64,000 bases of DNA from UBA7703 sp963667195 (GTDB lineage Bacteria > Bacillota > Clostridia > Christensenellales > CAG-138). Both the position numbers and the translations under genes were made by a program. Position 1 is the stretch's first letter; the number at the start of each line of letters is the position of its first letter. The notes under the pieces were generated by a model that searched no databases, was not told the origin of the DNA, and saw only the letters and a program-made list of their open reading frames with translations. The stretch covers positions 1,984,001-2,048,000 of the forward strand of contig OY762962.1 of the NCBI GenBank assembly GCA_963667195.1, read 5' to 3'. Positions 50,657 through 59,386 of the stretch are shown in pieces.

Positions 50657-51724
50657 ATGAAGAAAATACTGATTGTGGTACTTGCCCTCATGCTGGCGTT
50701 CAGCGCATTTGCCTGTAGCAGTAAACCTGCGGTGGCCGAAAAACCCGCTGCAGAAACCGCAGCAGAACCCACCCAGGCTGCAGAACCGGCAGCCGAGCCC
50801 ACAACCGCCGACCAGCCCTATGTGATTCTAGTCAACGCGTTGGTTGGACACCCCGTCTATGAGCAGCAGGCAGAGGCAGCACGTAAAGCTGCCGAAGACT
50901 ACGGCGTAAAGCTCGAGATCATCGGGCCGACGTTTGGCACAACGACGATCGTCACGGATTACATCGCGGCGATGGAAAACGCCATTACGCTCCAGCCGGA
51001 TGCCATCATTGGCGAGCCGTTTGATCCGTCCCTGTTCGAAGTGTTTGATCGCGCCAAGCAGGCGGGCATTCCGATGTTCCTGACCTCGAATCTCTTGGAA
51101 GACGATAGTGCGTTCGTTGCCTGGATCGGAACCGACAACTACAACTACGGCATCAATGCGGCGGACATGATCGCCGCAAAGACGGATGGAAAAGCGAACA
51201 TCTGCGTCGTGATGGGCGACCTTGCCACCACCAATCAGGTGGAACAGCGCAAAGGCATCGAGGATCGCATCGCCGAGAAATATCCCGACATGAAGATCAC
51301 CAACGTGGTCGCGGATAAGAACGACGTTGCAACAGCGATGAGCGTCATCGAAGACACGCTGAACACCTATCCCGAAACCAACGTTGTTGTGATGCTCGAG
51401 TCCACCGGCGGCCCCGGCGTTGTGCAGGTTTGCCAGGAAACCGGCCGCACCGATGTGTTGATTCTGGATATCGATGCCGTCGATGCAACCATCGATAACA
51501 TCAAGGCCGGAAAAGTCTGGGCGACGCTCGCGCAGAACTTCTACAAGCGCGGCTATGAGTCCGTCCGCATGGCATATGAGTATCTCACGGAAGGCAAAGA
51601 TGCAACGTTTGCCAAGCTCAACGACTCCGGCACGGTGCTGATCGATCAGTCGAACGTAGCCACGTATGAAAAGGATCTCTGGGGTGCAATCGTCTACAAG
51701 GGAACGCCCTGGCCGACGAAATAA
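50657..51724 (+). CDS. Rbs-type sugar-binding lipoprotein
   Basis: 355 residues. The lipoprotein signal ends in AFAC (Cys20), followed by an Ala/Pro/Glu/Thr linker to about residue 52. The mature Peripla_BP_4 fold starts YVILVNALVGHPVYEQQAEAA and includes AIIGEPFDPSLFE, WIGTDNYNYGINAADMI and VVMLESTGGPGVVQV. It recognises the transporter's sugar. It is third after permease and ATPase, an order different from classic rbsDACB. A strong GC hairpin follows. Confidence 0.93.
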   Translation: MKKILIVVLALMLAFSAFACSSKPAVAEKPAAETAAEPTQAAEPAAEPTTADQPYVILVNALVGHPVYEQQAEAARKAAEDYGVKLEIIGPTFGTTTIVTDYIAAMENAITLQPDAIIGEPFDPSLFEVFDRAKQAGIPMFLTSNLLEDDSAFVAWIGTDNYNYGINAADMIAAKTDGKANICVVMGDLATTNQVEQRKGIEDRIAEKYPDMKITNVVADKNDVATAMSVIEDTLNTYPETNVVVMLESTGGPGVVQVCQETGRTDVLILDIDAVDATIDNIKAGKVWATLAQNFYKRGYESVRMAYEYLTEGKDATFAKLNDSGTVLIDQSNVATYEKDLWGAIVYKGTPWPTK

Positions 51725-51740
51725 GAAGCAGAACGATCAT

Positions 51741-51776
51741 TGCTGCCGGGGCGGCTGCCCGCCGCCCCGCGCAGCA
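51741..51776 (+). promoter_or_regulatory. GC-rich stem-loop after the sugar-binding protein gene
   Basis: TGCTGC-GGGGCGGC (51741-51755) pairs with GCCGCCCC-GCAGCA (51761-51776), a long nearly perfect stem with a 5-nt loop and no T-run. It probably protects the binding-protein mRNA from 3' decay or acts as a factor-dependent terminator before the lacI-type gene. Confidence 0.6.
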
Positions 51777-51884
51777 GACGCATATGACTGCCTGATTAGG
51801 AAAGTACATGTTCTGGGTTGAACTGCAATAAGATTATGACCATTCTACTTATTAACAAAGCTATCCGCGAAAGAGAGCATAGCC

Positions 51885-52922
51885 ATGCCTAAGATGCGCG
51901 ATATCGCAGAAAAAACAGGTCTCAATATCTCTACCGTTTCGCGGGCATTGCGTGACGCGCCTGATATCAGCCCGGAAACGGTGAGTATGGTGAAGCGCGC
52001 CGCCATGCAGATGGGATATCATCTGCGAAACAACAGCAGAGGGAGCAATACCGTCGGCCTCATCGTCCCGGAAGTTGGCAGCCACTACTATTCTGAAATG
52101 GTGGAGACGATCGAACGCGAGCTGAAGAAGCGTGGCTATTCCATGCTTGTTATAATCGGCGGATTCGATGTCAGCGGAATTTTGACGGCATTTGACCAAA
52201 TGCTCAAACACGACATCTGCGGAATGATCGTCAACGACTGCTTTGTGCTCAACGCAAAAGACGATATTCAAAAACATGACCGCATTGCGCACTCCGTCAT
52301 TCCACTGGTTCTTATTTCAGAAAACAAAGTCATCCTTCCGGTGGACACCATCTCGATTGCGAACGAGATGGCGGTAAGGCAGGCGCTTGATCACCTGATC
52401 GAGCTTGGGCATCGCGAGATTGGATACATCGGTGAGTTTGCATCCGATGTGCGATATTTGGCCCTGACGCGATATCTCACGGAGCTTGGGCTGCCCGTTC
52501 GGGAACAGCACATGAAGCGCGGAAAAGAGAGATTCGAACTGGGCGGCTATTTGCGCGCAAAGGAACTGCTCAAGGAACAGGGTGAGCCGCGGGCTACCGC
52601 GGTACTCGCCTGCTACGACCAGGTAGCGCTTGGTGCACTGGATGCGTTTGCCGAAGAGGGAGTCCGCGTACCCGAGGACATCTCCGTGATCGGCTTTGAT
52701 AACATCATCCTCAACGACTATCTGCCGATTCAACTCACATCCATCTCGAATCCGACCGAGCAGCTCAGCGCGCTCGCGGTGAAATTACTGATGGACAATA
52801 TCACCGATAAAGATACGCACGTGGTGCAAAATGTTTCGCTCCAACCGAGGCTGGTCGTTCGGGGATCAACATGCCCGCCGAGCGATCAAACACAAAAAAA
52901 TCAAGAGGTGAGCGTGAAATGA
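51885..52922 (+). CDS. LacI-family transcriptional regulator
   Basis: 345 residues. The N-terminal LacI helix-turn-helix and hinge helix are MRDIAEKTGLNISTVSRALRD...SPETVSMVKRAAMQMGY. The sensor domain is a periplasmic-binding-protein fold (TVGLIVPEVGSHYYSEMVE, LIELGHREIGYIGEF, VLACYDQVALGALDAF, DISVIGFDNI). It likely represses the transporter promoter near 47800 and responds to the transported sugar or a phosphate derivative. Its stop overlaps the next start by 4 nt. Confidence 0.93.
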   Translation: MPKMRDIAEKTGLNISTVSRALRDAPDISPETVSMVKRAAMQMGYHLRNNSRGSNTVGLIVPEVGSHYYSEMVETIERELKKRGYSMLVIIGGFDVSGILTAFDQMLKHDICGMIVNDCFVLNAKDDIQKHDRIAHSVIPLVLISENKVILPVDTISIANEMAVRQALDHLIELGHREIGYIGEFASDVRYLALTRYLTELGLPVREQHMKRGKERFELGGYLRAKELLKEQGEPRATAVLACYDQVALGALDAFAEEGVRVPEDISVIGFDNIILNDYLPIQLTSISNPTEQLSALAVKLLMDNITDKDTHVVQNVSLQPRLVVRGSTCPPSDQTQKNQEVSVK

Positions 52923-54277
52923 CGAGAGAGATTGGATTTGTTTGCTTCGGAGAGGTGAATACACCTTTTGACCGCCTGCAAAGGAAGCATGATGATGCTT
53001 TACAAACGCTAATGACGCTGCACGACGTAAAGGTAAACGACGCTGGCGTTGTCGTTGATGATGCACAGTATGAATACGCAGACCGTGCAGTTGGAGTATT
53101 AAAAGAACGTGAGATGGACTGCCTGATTCTCTGCGTTGCGGGCTGGGTTCCGACGCACGCCGTCATTCGCGTTGCAGATCATTTTCGCCACCTGCCGGTG
53201 CTCCTGTGGGGGCTTTGCGGATGGATGGAGAACGGACATCTTGTGACAACGGCGGATCAGGCCGGAACGACCGCGATTCGTCCGGCGCTGAGTGCAATGC
53301 ATTATCGGTATGAGTTTGTTTACAGCGTTGTCGGGAAACCTGCTCCGATCGATCGAATCAAAGCGTTTACGGATGCTGCTTTTACCGCGCGTATGCTTCG
53401 ATCGGCGCGCGTCGGCACGATGGGGTATCGCGACATGCTGCTTTACGGTACACAGTTTGAGGGGAACAGCATGCGCGGACAGCTCGGCGTTGAGGTTGAG
53501 CCATTTGAAATGCTGGAGATCACGCAAAACGCAGCAGCGGTAGCCGAAGAAGCCGTGCATGAAACTGTATTGCAGATGAAACAAAGCTGGGTGTTTGACA
53601 AGCCCTGCGAGGAATCCGTGCTGGAAACCGGCGTGCGCTATGCCCTTGCCGTTGGGAAGAAGATTGAGGAGCGGGGCTACTCAGCCGTGACGCTCATCGA
53701 CGTGGACGGCATGAAGAAGCTGCTTGGGTTTCCGCCTGCGATGGTGTTTATGCTGCTTTCGGAGCAGTATGGCGTGCTGACGGTGCCGGAAAACGATGTC
53801 ATGGGCGCAGTTACGCAACTAATTGCAAAGGCGATTTCGGGTCAAACGGTACCGTATTTGGAATACTATGAGTTCTTCGAAAACAGCATGCTCATCGGCG
53901 TTCCGGACTTCATTCCCAAGAGCGCAACGGAAGGCGAGATTCATGTGCTGCCGACTACGTTCGGGCTGCTAAAACAGAGCCTTTTGAATGTTTCAAAGGT
54001 CAAAACCGGATTGGTCACCTGCCTGCGGCTGGTCTATCAGGACGGAAGATATGGTATGCATATGTATCTTGCGGATGCTAAAACACCCGCGAACTGGGAG
54101 GAATGCGGTTGGGCACCGCCCGCGCCGCAGCTGCCGAGTCTTGAGGTGTTTCCGATAGACTGCACCGTCGCGGAATTCGCACAGAAGGTGTCGAGTCAGC
54201 ATGTCATCGTTTGTTATGGTGACTATCGTGATGCAGTGCGGTATTTTTGCAAGCTGACAGGGATAGATCTGCTATAG
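52919..54277 (+). CDS. L-fucose/L-arabinose isomerase family-like protein
   Basis: 452 residues, ATG overlapping the lacI-type stop (ATGA). The layout follows the fucose/arabinose isomerase superfamily: an N-terminal Rossmann-like part (IGFVCFGEVNTPFDRL, LILCVAGWVPTHAVIRVADHF, PVLLWGLCGW), a middle domain with VRYALAVGKKIEERGYSAVTLIDVDGM, and a C-terminal part with metal-site candidates (PENDVMGAVTQLI, and HVLPTTFGLLK). Such enzymes convert aldoses to ketoses with Mn2+. The subgroup looks divergent, so a different aldose or even another reaction is possible. Confidence 0.75.
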   Translation: MTREIGFVCFGEVNTPFDRLQRKHDDALQTLMTLHDVKVNDAGVVVDDAQYEYADRAVGVLKEREMDCLILCVAGWVPTHAVIRVADHFRHLPVLLWGLCGWMENGHLVTTADQAGTTAIRPALSAMHYRYEFVYSVVGKPAPIDRIKAFTDAAFTARMLRSARVGTMGYRDMLLYGTQFEGNSMRGQLGVEVEPFEMLEITQNAAAVAEEAVHETVLQMKQSWVFDKPCEESVLETGVRYALAVGKKIEERGYSAVTLIDVDGMKKLLGFPPAMVFMLLSEQYGVLTVPENDVMGAVTQLIAKAISGQTVPYLEYYEFFENSMLIGVPDFIPKSATEGEIHVLPTTFGLLKQSLLNVSKVKTGLVTCLRLVYQDGRYGMHMYLADAKTPANWEECGWAPPAPQLPSLEVFPIDCTVAEFAQKVSSQHVIVCYGDYRDAVRYFCKLTGIDLL

Positions 54278-54284
54278 TGCCCTA

Positions 54285-54331
54285 ACCATGGATCATGAAC
54301 CCCCGTCTTTTCGCAGGGGCCTTGGTTTTTG
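54285..54331 (+). terminator. Terminator after the isomerase-like gene
   Basis: ACCATGG (from 54285) pairs with CCTTGGT (to 54326) with one mismatch, with an inner CCCC (54301-54304) / GGGG (54316-54319) stem, then TTTTTG. Confidence 0.6.
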
Positions 54332-54407
54332 TTGAAAAAAGATGAAAATTATGATCGGCAATGCACCTAAACTGCAAGTCGATCAATCGAGGATAGGAAG
54401 ATATCAT

Positions 54408-55865
54408 ATGAAGGCAATCAAGATAGGATGGGCTCAAATTGACTTAACCCCGGATCGTCCGGTCTGGATGATCGGGCAAATGTATCATCGCGTCTCGGAA
54501 TATGTGCGTGACCCCATTACTGCGACCGCGCTTGCATTGGACAACGGCGAAACGCATGTTGTGTTTGTTTCTCTGGATATGACAGAGGTGCCGCTGCATG
54601 CGATGCCACGGCTTGAGGAACGACTAAAAACAATCGAGGGGTTGGTGTTTGAGAACATCTCCTTTGGGGTGACACACACGCATAATTCCACAGACTTCTA
54701 TGAAGATTTTATGCGCAAGGACAACGAGGCTGTATTTGGCGCTGATATTCTGCCTGAGCTTGTCTTTCCGAACGATGTGTTATATGAAGAAGAGGCTCAA
54801 GCCTATCTGGTTGAAAAGCTGGTTGATCTGATTACACACGCATGGAATTCCCGTAAACCCGGCGGAATCAGCGCGGCGCACGATTATGCAGCGGTTAGCT
54901 TTTCCCGACGTGCCGTCTTTTCCCGGGAAGGTGGAGAAGAAACCGTGATGTACGGCGATTGTTCGGACGATGCGTTTCTTCGCTTTGAGCCGGGTGGCGA
55001 CAACGCGGTTGAGCTGCTGTACACTTGGGACCTCGAAGGGGCTCTGACCGGTGTTGCGGTCAATGTTCCCTGCCCGTCACAGGTGTTTGAGTTGCATCGT
55101 TTTCTATCGGCGGACTACTGGGGCTTCGTTCGGACGGATATCAGGCAACTGTTTGGAGAGATCTTTGTGCTGCCGTTCTGTGGCGCGGCGGGCGACCTTT
55201 CGCCGATTGATCTTGTGCAGATTAGCAAATATAACAAACAAGAACTTCTTGCCTGGGGCGGTCAAGCGGAGGAAGTGCAGCGCAACATCGATATGGATGC
55301 CGTTTGCGAAGGAATTTCTGCTCGCCTGACGGATGTGGTGAAGCGCGGGTATGACCGCGCGAAGCGAGAGATTGACTATCAGCCTGTCTTTCAGCATGAA
55401 TGCCTCAGTCTGTCGCTTCCTCTCCGTCTTGTGACGAGGGAAGTGTATGAGGCTTCATTGGCGGAGGTGCAACGCATTCAGCAGGCGTTTTCGCGTGAAA
55501 GCAAAATGACGACGCAGGATGTTGTTCGCGCTTTCGAACCGCAAGGCGATGTTTTAAGGTGGAATATGCAACAGGAAACAACAACGTTTCCATGCATCAG
55601 TCACGTGGTTCGGCTTGGCAACATCGCGATTGCAACCAATCCGTTTGAGTTGTTCAGCGAGTTTGCGCAGCGTATGAAGGCGCGCTCCAAGTCGGATCAG
55701 CTGTTTATCGTGCAGCTCTCGAACGGAATCGGCGGTTACTTGCCTTCCAGTTCCGCAGTACACGGGGGAAGCTACAGCAGCAAGCCCGCATCCACGTATT
55801 GCGGACCGGATGGCGGAGATATGCTTGTGGAGCGCACGCTTGAAGTGATCAATAATCTGTTCTAA
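54408..55865 (+). CDS. Neutral/alkaline ceramidase-like hydrolase domain protein
   Basis: 485 residues from ATG 54408, set by AGGAAG seven nt upstream; an ATG at 54342 would add 22 residues. The pattern fits the neutral ceramidase-like N-terminal domain: IGWAQIDLTPD at the start, DNGETHVVFVSLDMTEVP, a His-rich metal motif FGVTHTHNSTD, FCGAAGDLSPID, and a late GYLPSSSAVHGGSYSS block. No signal peptide is visible, so it is probably intracellular. In bacteria this domain is often found in carbohydrate loci with no proven ceramidase activity; deacylase or amidase action on a glycoconjugate is a guess. A terminator lies on each side. Confidence 0.72.
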   Translation: MKAIKIGWAQIDLTPDRPVWMIGQMYHRVSEYVRDPITATALALDNGETHVVFVSLDMTEVPLHAMPRLEERLKTIEGLVFENISFGVTHTHNSTDFYEDFMRKDNEAVFGADILPELVFPNDVLYEEEAQAYLVEKLVDLITHAWNSRKPGGISAAHDYAAVSFSRRAVFSREGGEETVMYGDCSDDAFLRFEPGGDNAVELLYTWDLEGALTGVAVNVPCPSQVFELHRFLSADYWGFVRTDIRQLFGEIFVLPFCGAAGDLSPIDLVQISKYNKQELLAWGGQAEEVQRNIDMDAVCEGISARLTDVVKRGYDRAKREIDYQPVFQHECLSLSLPLRLVTREVYEASLAEVQRIQQAFSRESKMTTQDVVRAFEPQGDVLRWNMQQETTTFPCISHVVRLGNIAIATNPFELFSEFAQRMKARSKSDQLFIVQLSNGIGGYLPSSSAVHGGSYSSKPASTYCGPDGGDMLVERTLEVINNLF

Positions 55866-55936
55866 TTGTAGTTACTCAATTGAACGGTGGTTTACGCACG
55901 TCTGCGTAATGATTCGGAAGAAAGACTGAATAAAGA

Positions 55937-55978
55937 AGCCTTGCGCATGTGATATCTCACAACGCAAGGCTTGGTTTT
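55937..55978 (+). terminator. Terminator after the ceramidase-like gene
   Basis: AGCCTTGCG (55937-55945) pairs with CGCAAGGCT (55963-55971), followed by TGGTTTTTAA. It lies 72 nt after the stop. Confidence 0.8.
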
Positions 55979-55988
55979 TAAACGATCC

Positions 55989-56042
55989 TAAAAAAACTTG
56001 ACCTGCTCCCCGAAAAGCAGTCTGCTTTGAGTGGGAGCAGGT
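55989..56042 (-). terminator. Terminator of the AraC-type gene
   Basis: ACCTGCTCCC (56001-56010) pairs with GGGAGCAGGT (56033-56042). On the minus strand the stem is followed by CAAGTTTTTTTAGG, and it lies 56 nt after the AraC-type stop. Confidence 0.8.
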
Positions 56043-56098
56043 CATTCATTTTCACATCAATTGAGTCCGCTAAATAGAATAGAAACTAAATACTGCGA

Positions 56099-56881
56099 CT
56101 AAAAATTCTGCAAACTTACAGTGTTCTTATCACCTGAGGTTTTTCGATACTCAGATGGTGTGACGCCGTTATGCCGGCGAAATTGCGAGATAAACTGCGA
56201 ACTGCTGGCAAAGTTGTTTTCAAACGCGATCTGCGTGACTGGCTTATCGGTCGTAACTAGCTGATTTGCCGCGTGGCGCAGACGTTGGAGAATGATGTAT
56301 TGTGTCAGTGAATGGCCGGTTTGTTCCTTGAATACGTGCCGAAACCAATCATAACTATAACCCGACATGGTTGCTAGCTCGATGAGGCTCATGCGCTCCT
56401 TGAAGTGTTCATCGATGTACTTGCGAATATACTGAATGCTCTGGTCGTGCGTTGAAGTACCGACGCTGAAGTATTTTCGCAAGAGCGAGATGATCAATTG
56501 CTGTGTCATGGCGTTGAGCATTGCGGAGTAGAGCGGCTGTTTCTCTGCGATTTCGCGCTCCATAGCACGCAGCATGCGGCAAACAAACTCGTCGTCAAAA
56601 TCCGAATACGATCCGGGTTGCAACGAAATATCCACATCGAAATAGCGAAACCCGATGAATATCAACTGTGAGTCGGAGAAGGCTCTTTCATCGTGCACCA
56701 TGCGCGGGGGAATCAACGCAAATGTATGACTTTGATAGTTGTAATGCTGTCCATCAAGCGTATATTCACCATTCCCAGAGAGATAGTAAACCAATTCGCA
56801 GCATGCATGGTAGTGATTTGGCGCATAGAAACCAGCCGGATTCTCCTGATATTTCAGAAAATCAAGGCAAAAATCCTCCAT
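56099..56881 (-). CDS. AraC-family transcriptional regulator
   Basis: 260 residues from ATG 56881 (GGAGGG six nt upstream); a longer frame to 57019 would overlap the divergent gene. It has an N-terminal cupin-type sensor domain (HYHACCELVYYLSGNGEYTLDG, FALIPPRMVHDE) and a C-terminal double helix-turn-helix (MSLIELATMSGYSYDWFRHVFKEQTG and PVTQIAFENNFASSSQFISQFRRHNG). It is divergent from the nucleoside hydrolase/ABC genes, which it probably activates. An inverted repeat between them (56923-56947) is a candidate site. Confidence 0.92.
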   Translation of the reverse strand: MEDFCLDFLKYQENPAGFYAPNHYHACCELVYYLSGNGEYTLDGQHYNYQSHTFALIPPRMVHDERAFSDSQLIFIGFRYFDVDISLQPGSYSDFDDEFVCRMLRAMEREIAEKQPLYSAMLNAMTQQLIISLLRKYFSVGTSTHDQSIQYIRKYIDEHFKERMSLIELATMSGYSYDWFRHVFKEQTGHSLTQYIILQRLRHAANQLVTTDKPVTQIAFENNFASSSQFISQFRRHNGVTPSEYRKTSGDKNTVSLQNF

Positions 56882-56922
56882 GACGACCCTCCTGAAGATG
56901 ATATCGGAAAACCATATTTGTA

Positions 56923-56947
56923 TATCGAACATCGTAAACTTTCGATA
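56923..56947. promoter_or_regulatory. Inverted repeat between the AraC-type gene and nucleoside hydrolase
   Basis: TATCGAA (56923-56929) and TTCGATA (56941-56947) are perfect inverted arms separated by 11 nt. The site lies between the divergent genes and is a likely operator for the AraC-type regulator. Confidence 0.45.
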
Positions 56948-56981
56948 AGCTGAAGTCAAGAAAAAGGCTTGGAGCGACAAC

Positions 56982-57872
56982 GTGGAACGAAAACAGGGGA
57001 TTTTGATCGATACGGACATCGGAGACGATATAGACGATGCGCTTGCGCTGGCGCTTGCGTTGCGCTCGCCAGAGCTGGAGATTCGCGCGATTACAACCGT
57101 GTTTAAAAACGCGGCAGAACGCGCAAGATTGGCCAGCGCGCTGCTGAGCCAGTTTGGTCGGGACGATATTCCGGTCTACGAAGGCACGGGCACCCCGATC
57201 ATCAACGAGGTTGCGGTGCGCGATATTCCCTGCCAGTGTGCGGTGGTGGACTTTGACCAGTACCGGAAAAACGACATGCACGCCGCGGACGCGATTCTGC
57301 AAGCGGTGCGCAGCGATCCCGCGCTAACCATCATCGCCATCGGACCGCTGACCAATCTTGCGCTGGCCTGCCTGAAGGAACCGGAGACGATGCGCTCCGC
57401 GCGAATTATGCTGATGGGCGGTGCATTTGGTACGACGGAGGCGGAGTGGAATATCGTCTGTGATCCGGAGTCGGCGTCGGTTGTGTTTCGCTCCGGCGCA
57501 CAGATCAAGGTGTTCGGGCTGGACGTAACCGCGCGTTGTGCGCTCAAAAAAGAGTACGAGCAGATCGCACAGCAAAGAGGAGACGCCGAAGCGAGGTTTT
57601 TGATGCGCCTATTCGATGCGTGGCATCGTGCTTCAGGATACGGCATCATGCTGCACGACCCGCTGGTGATCGGCGCTCTTTTACATCCTGAGTGGGTTCG
57701 CTATGAGAAGCAAAAGGTCATTGTCGAGCTGCGCGGTGAAAACACGCGCGGGTCAACCATTCTCAAGCGGAGCTTCTTCAAGACATACGAAACACCGAAT
57801 GCGCAGGTCGCGACGGATGTCAACGCAGAGGCATTCATCGAATTCTTCATGTCGCGGGTTTTTCCGGCATAA
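56982..57872 (+). CDS. Nucleoside hydrolase (inosine/uridine-preferring family)
   Basis: 296 residues, GTG start with GGAG eight nt upstream. The Ca2+-binding DTDIGDDIDDALAL motif at residues 10-23 defines the family. Also present are TIIAIGPLTNLALACLKEP and the MGGAFGTTEAEWNIVCDPESASVVF block with substrate-site Asn/Glu/Asp, and a late LHDPLVIGALLHPEW His-Asp motif. It hydrolyses the N-glycosidic bond of nucleosides to base and ribose. It is followed by a transporter operon; whether that carries nucleosides or sugars is unknown. Confidence 0.93.
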   Translation: MERKQGILIDTDIGDDIDDALALALALRSPELEIRAITTVFKNAAERARLASALLSQFGRDDIPVYEGTGTPIINEVAVRDIPCQCAVVDFDQYRKNDMHAADAILQAVRSDPALTIIAIGPLTNLALACLKEPETMRSARIMLMGGAFGTTEAEWNIVCDPESASVVFRSGAQIKVFGLDVTARCALKKEYEQIAQQRGDAEARFLMRLFDAWHRASGYGIMLHDPLVIGALLHPEWVRYEKQKVIVELRGENTRGSTILKRSFFKTYETPNAQVATDVNAEAFIEFFMSRVFPA

Positions 57873-57910
57873 GCATACACAGTTCACTGTCTCATCAACG
57901 GTTTGAAACT

Positions 57911-57930
57911 TTTTGAACGCGCGTTCGAAA
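57911..57930 (+). promoter_or_regulatory. 20-bp near-perfect palindrome before the binding-protein gene
   Basis: TTTTGAACGCGCGTTCGAAA: a perfect GAACGCGCGTTC core (57915-57926) extended to 20 bp with one mismatched pair. It is centred on CG, as LacI-type operators are, and lies 26 nt before the start codon, where binding would block transcription or translation. Confidence 0.55.
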
Positions 57931-57955
57931 TAGAATACAATCAGGAGGAATGAAC

Positions 57956-59305
57956 ATGAAAAGAACAGTCTCAATTCTAATGGTACTCTGCATGATCGCC
58001 CTCGCTTTCGCTGGCTGCGCGTCTCCCGCCGCAGTCGCAGCGCCAGCAGAGGCGACGGAGGCTGCCGCCCAGCCTACTGATCAAGCCGCACAACCGGCGC
58101 CTGCGGAGAAGCAGGTCATCCGCCTCATGTGCGGCGGCGCAGGCTACTGGGAATCCGCCCTGGATCCCGTCGTTGCGGAATACAACGCCTCGCAGGACAA
58201 GGTGCAGGTCGTTGTGGACTACTACCAGTATGATGCGCTGCTTTCCAACGTGGAAGTCAAGTTCGGCGCAAAGAGCACAGATTATGACATGGTTGCCGTG
58301 GACGCGCCGCTCGTCGCCGCCTACACCACGCGTGGCTATATCATCCCGCTGGATTCCTACTTTACGACAGATGAAATCAACCAGTTTGTGCCGTCCGAGA
58401 TCAAAGCGAGTGTTTGGGACGGAAAGTTCATGGCAGCGCCGATGAATAACTCCTCTCAGTTGCTTTGGTATAACGCGGATCTGCTCAAAGCCGCAGGCCT
58501 CGAACTGCCAAGCACGGATCCTGCAAAGCGTCTGAGCTGGGAACAGGTGGAACAGATGGCAGCAGCCGCTCAGAAGGCCGCCGATCCAGATGGTTCAAAG
58601 GGCATCATGGGCATCATGTTTGAACAGGTTGACCGCGCTTATCAGATGCTTGCTCTGCCGAATTCCTTTGGTGCAGCTTCCATCGGTGACGACGGCTTCA
58701 CCGTAGACGGCATTCTGAATTCCGATGGCTGGACGAAGGCACTGGAGTTCTATCAGGGTCTATATAACAGCGGCGTGTCCGCGCGCGGCGTAACGGCGGA
58801 AGAAGTCGCAGGTTATTACACCTCTGGCAAGGTTGTGTTTATGGTCGGTGCAACGTGGACGATCTATGGCGCAGAAGGCGCAGGCTTGAACTATGGATAT
58901 GCGCCCTGCCCGTATTTTGAAGGGTATCAGGACAAGGTAGCCACCTCGACCGGCAGCTGGCACATCGGCATCAGCGCGTTTACCGACAAAGCGGATGCCT
59001 GCGCGGACTTCATCAAGTACATCACGCTCGGCAAAGGCGAAGCCTGGAACCGCGCGGCGGGCAACGTGCCCTCTACGCTTGCAGGTGTTGCCGAGGTGGT
59101 CGCAGGCGATAACCCCGTGATGGCAATCGCGGCTTATGAAGCGGAGCATACGGCGGTTCCGCGTCCCGTGACGCCCGGTTATTCGGAGTATGAGTCCGTA
59201 ATCAATCAGCTATTTGCGGATGTGCGCAACGGAGCAGATATCGCAACCGCGGTGGACACCGCGATTCAGAGCATCAATACCGCGTTTGCGAAATACAAGG
59301 GCTAA
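57956..59305 (+). CDS. Sugar ABC transporter substrate-binding lipoprotein (family 1)
   Basis: 449 residues from ATG 57956; ATG 57950 is too close to the AGGAGG site. The lipoprotein signal ends in AFAGC (Cys21), with an Ala/Pro/Thr/Gln linker to about residue 48. The mature protein has the MalE/UgpB-like pattern (YWESALDPVVAEYN, LLWYNADLLKAAGLELP, GKVVFMVGATWTIYGA, AGNVPSTLAG). It delivers substrate to the two permeases downstream, whose operon lacks an ATPase gene. It follows the nucleoside hydrolase by 83 nt. Confidence 0.93.
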   Translation: MKRTVSILMVLCMIALAFAGCASPAAVAAPAEATEAAAQPTDQAAQPAPAEKQVIRLMCGGAGYWESALDPVVAEYNASQDKVQVVVDYYQYDALLSNVEVKFGAKSTDYDMVAVDAPLVAAYTTRGYIIPLDSYFTTDEINQFVPSEIKASVWDGKFMAAPMNNSSQLLWYNADLLKAAGLELPSTDPAKRLSWEQVEQMAAAAQKAADPDGSKGIMGIMFEQVDRAYQMLALPNSFGAASIGDDGFTVDGILNSDGWTKALEFYQGLYNSGVSARGVTAEEVAGYYTSGKVVFMVGATWTIYGAEGAGLNYGYAPCPYFEGYQDKVATSTGSWHIGISAFTDKADACADFIKYITLGKGEAWNRAAGNVPSTLAGVAEVVAGDNPVMAIAAYEAEHTAVPRPVTPGYSEYESVINQLFADVRNGADIATAVDTAIQSINTAFAKYKG

Positions 59306-59334
59306 AGGCGAACGCGCGAAGTATCAAGGAAGAG

Positions 59335-59367
59335 CCAGCGCCGTCCGGCTGGGTTGGGCGGCGCTGG
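59335..59367 (+). promoter_or_regulatory. Intercistronic stem-loop between binding protein and permease
   Basis: CCAGCGCCG (59335-59343) pairs perfectly with CGGCGCTGG (59359-59367); there is no T-run. Its place and form match the stem-loop at 20972 in the other transporter operon. Confidence 0.65.
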
Positions 59368-59386
59368 ATTCCCAAGCGGAGGGATT

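Noticed and set aside
50600..50660. Terminator between the sugar ATPase and binding-protein genes
   Set aside because: CTCCCGGGGGGC there cannot form a stable stem with a T-run; the genes are likely co-transcribed.
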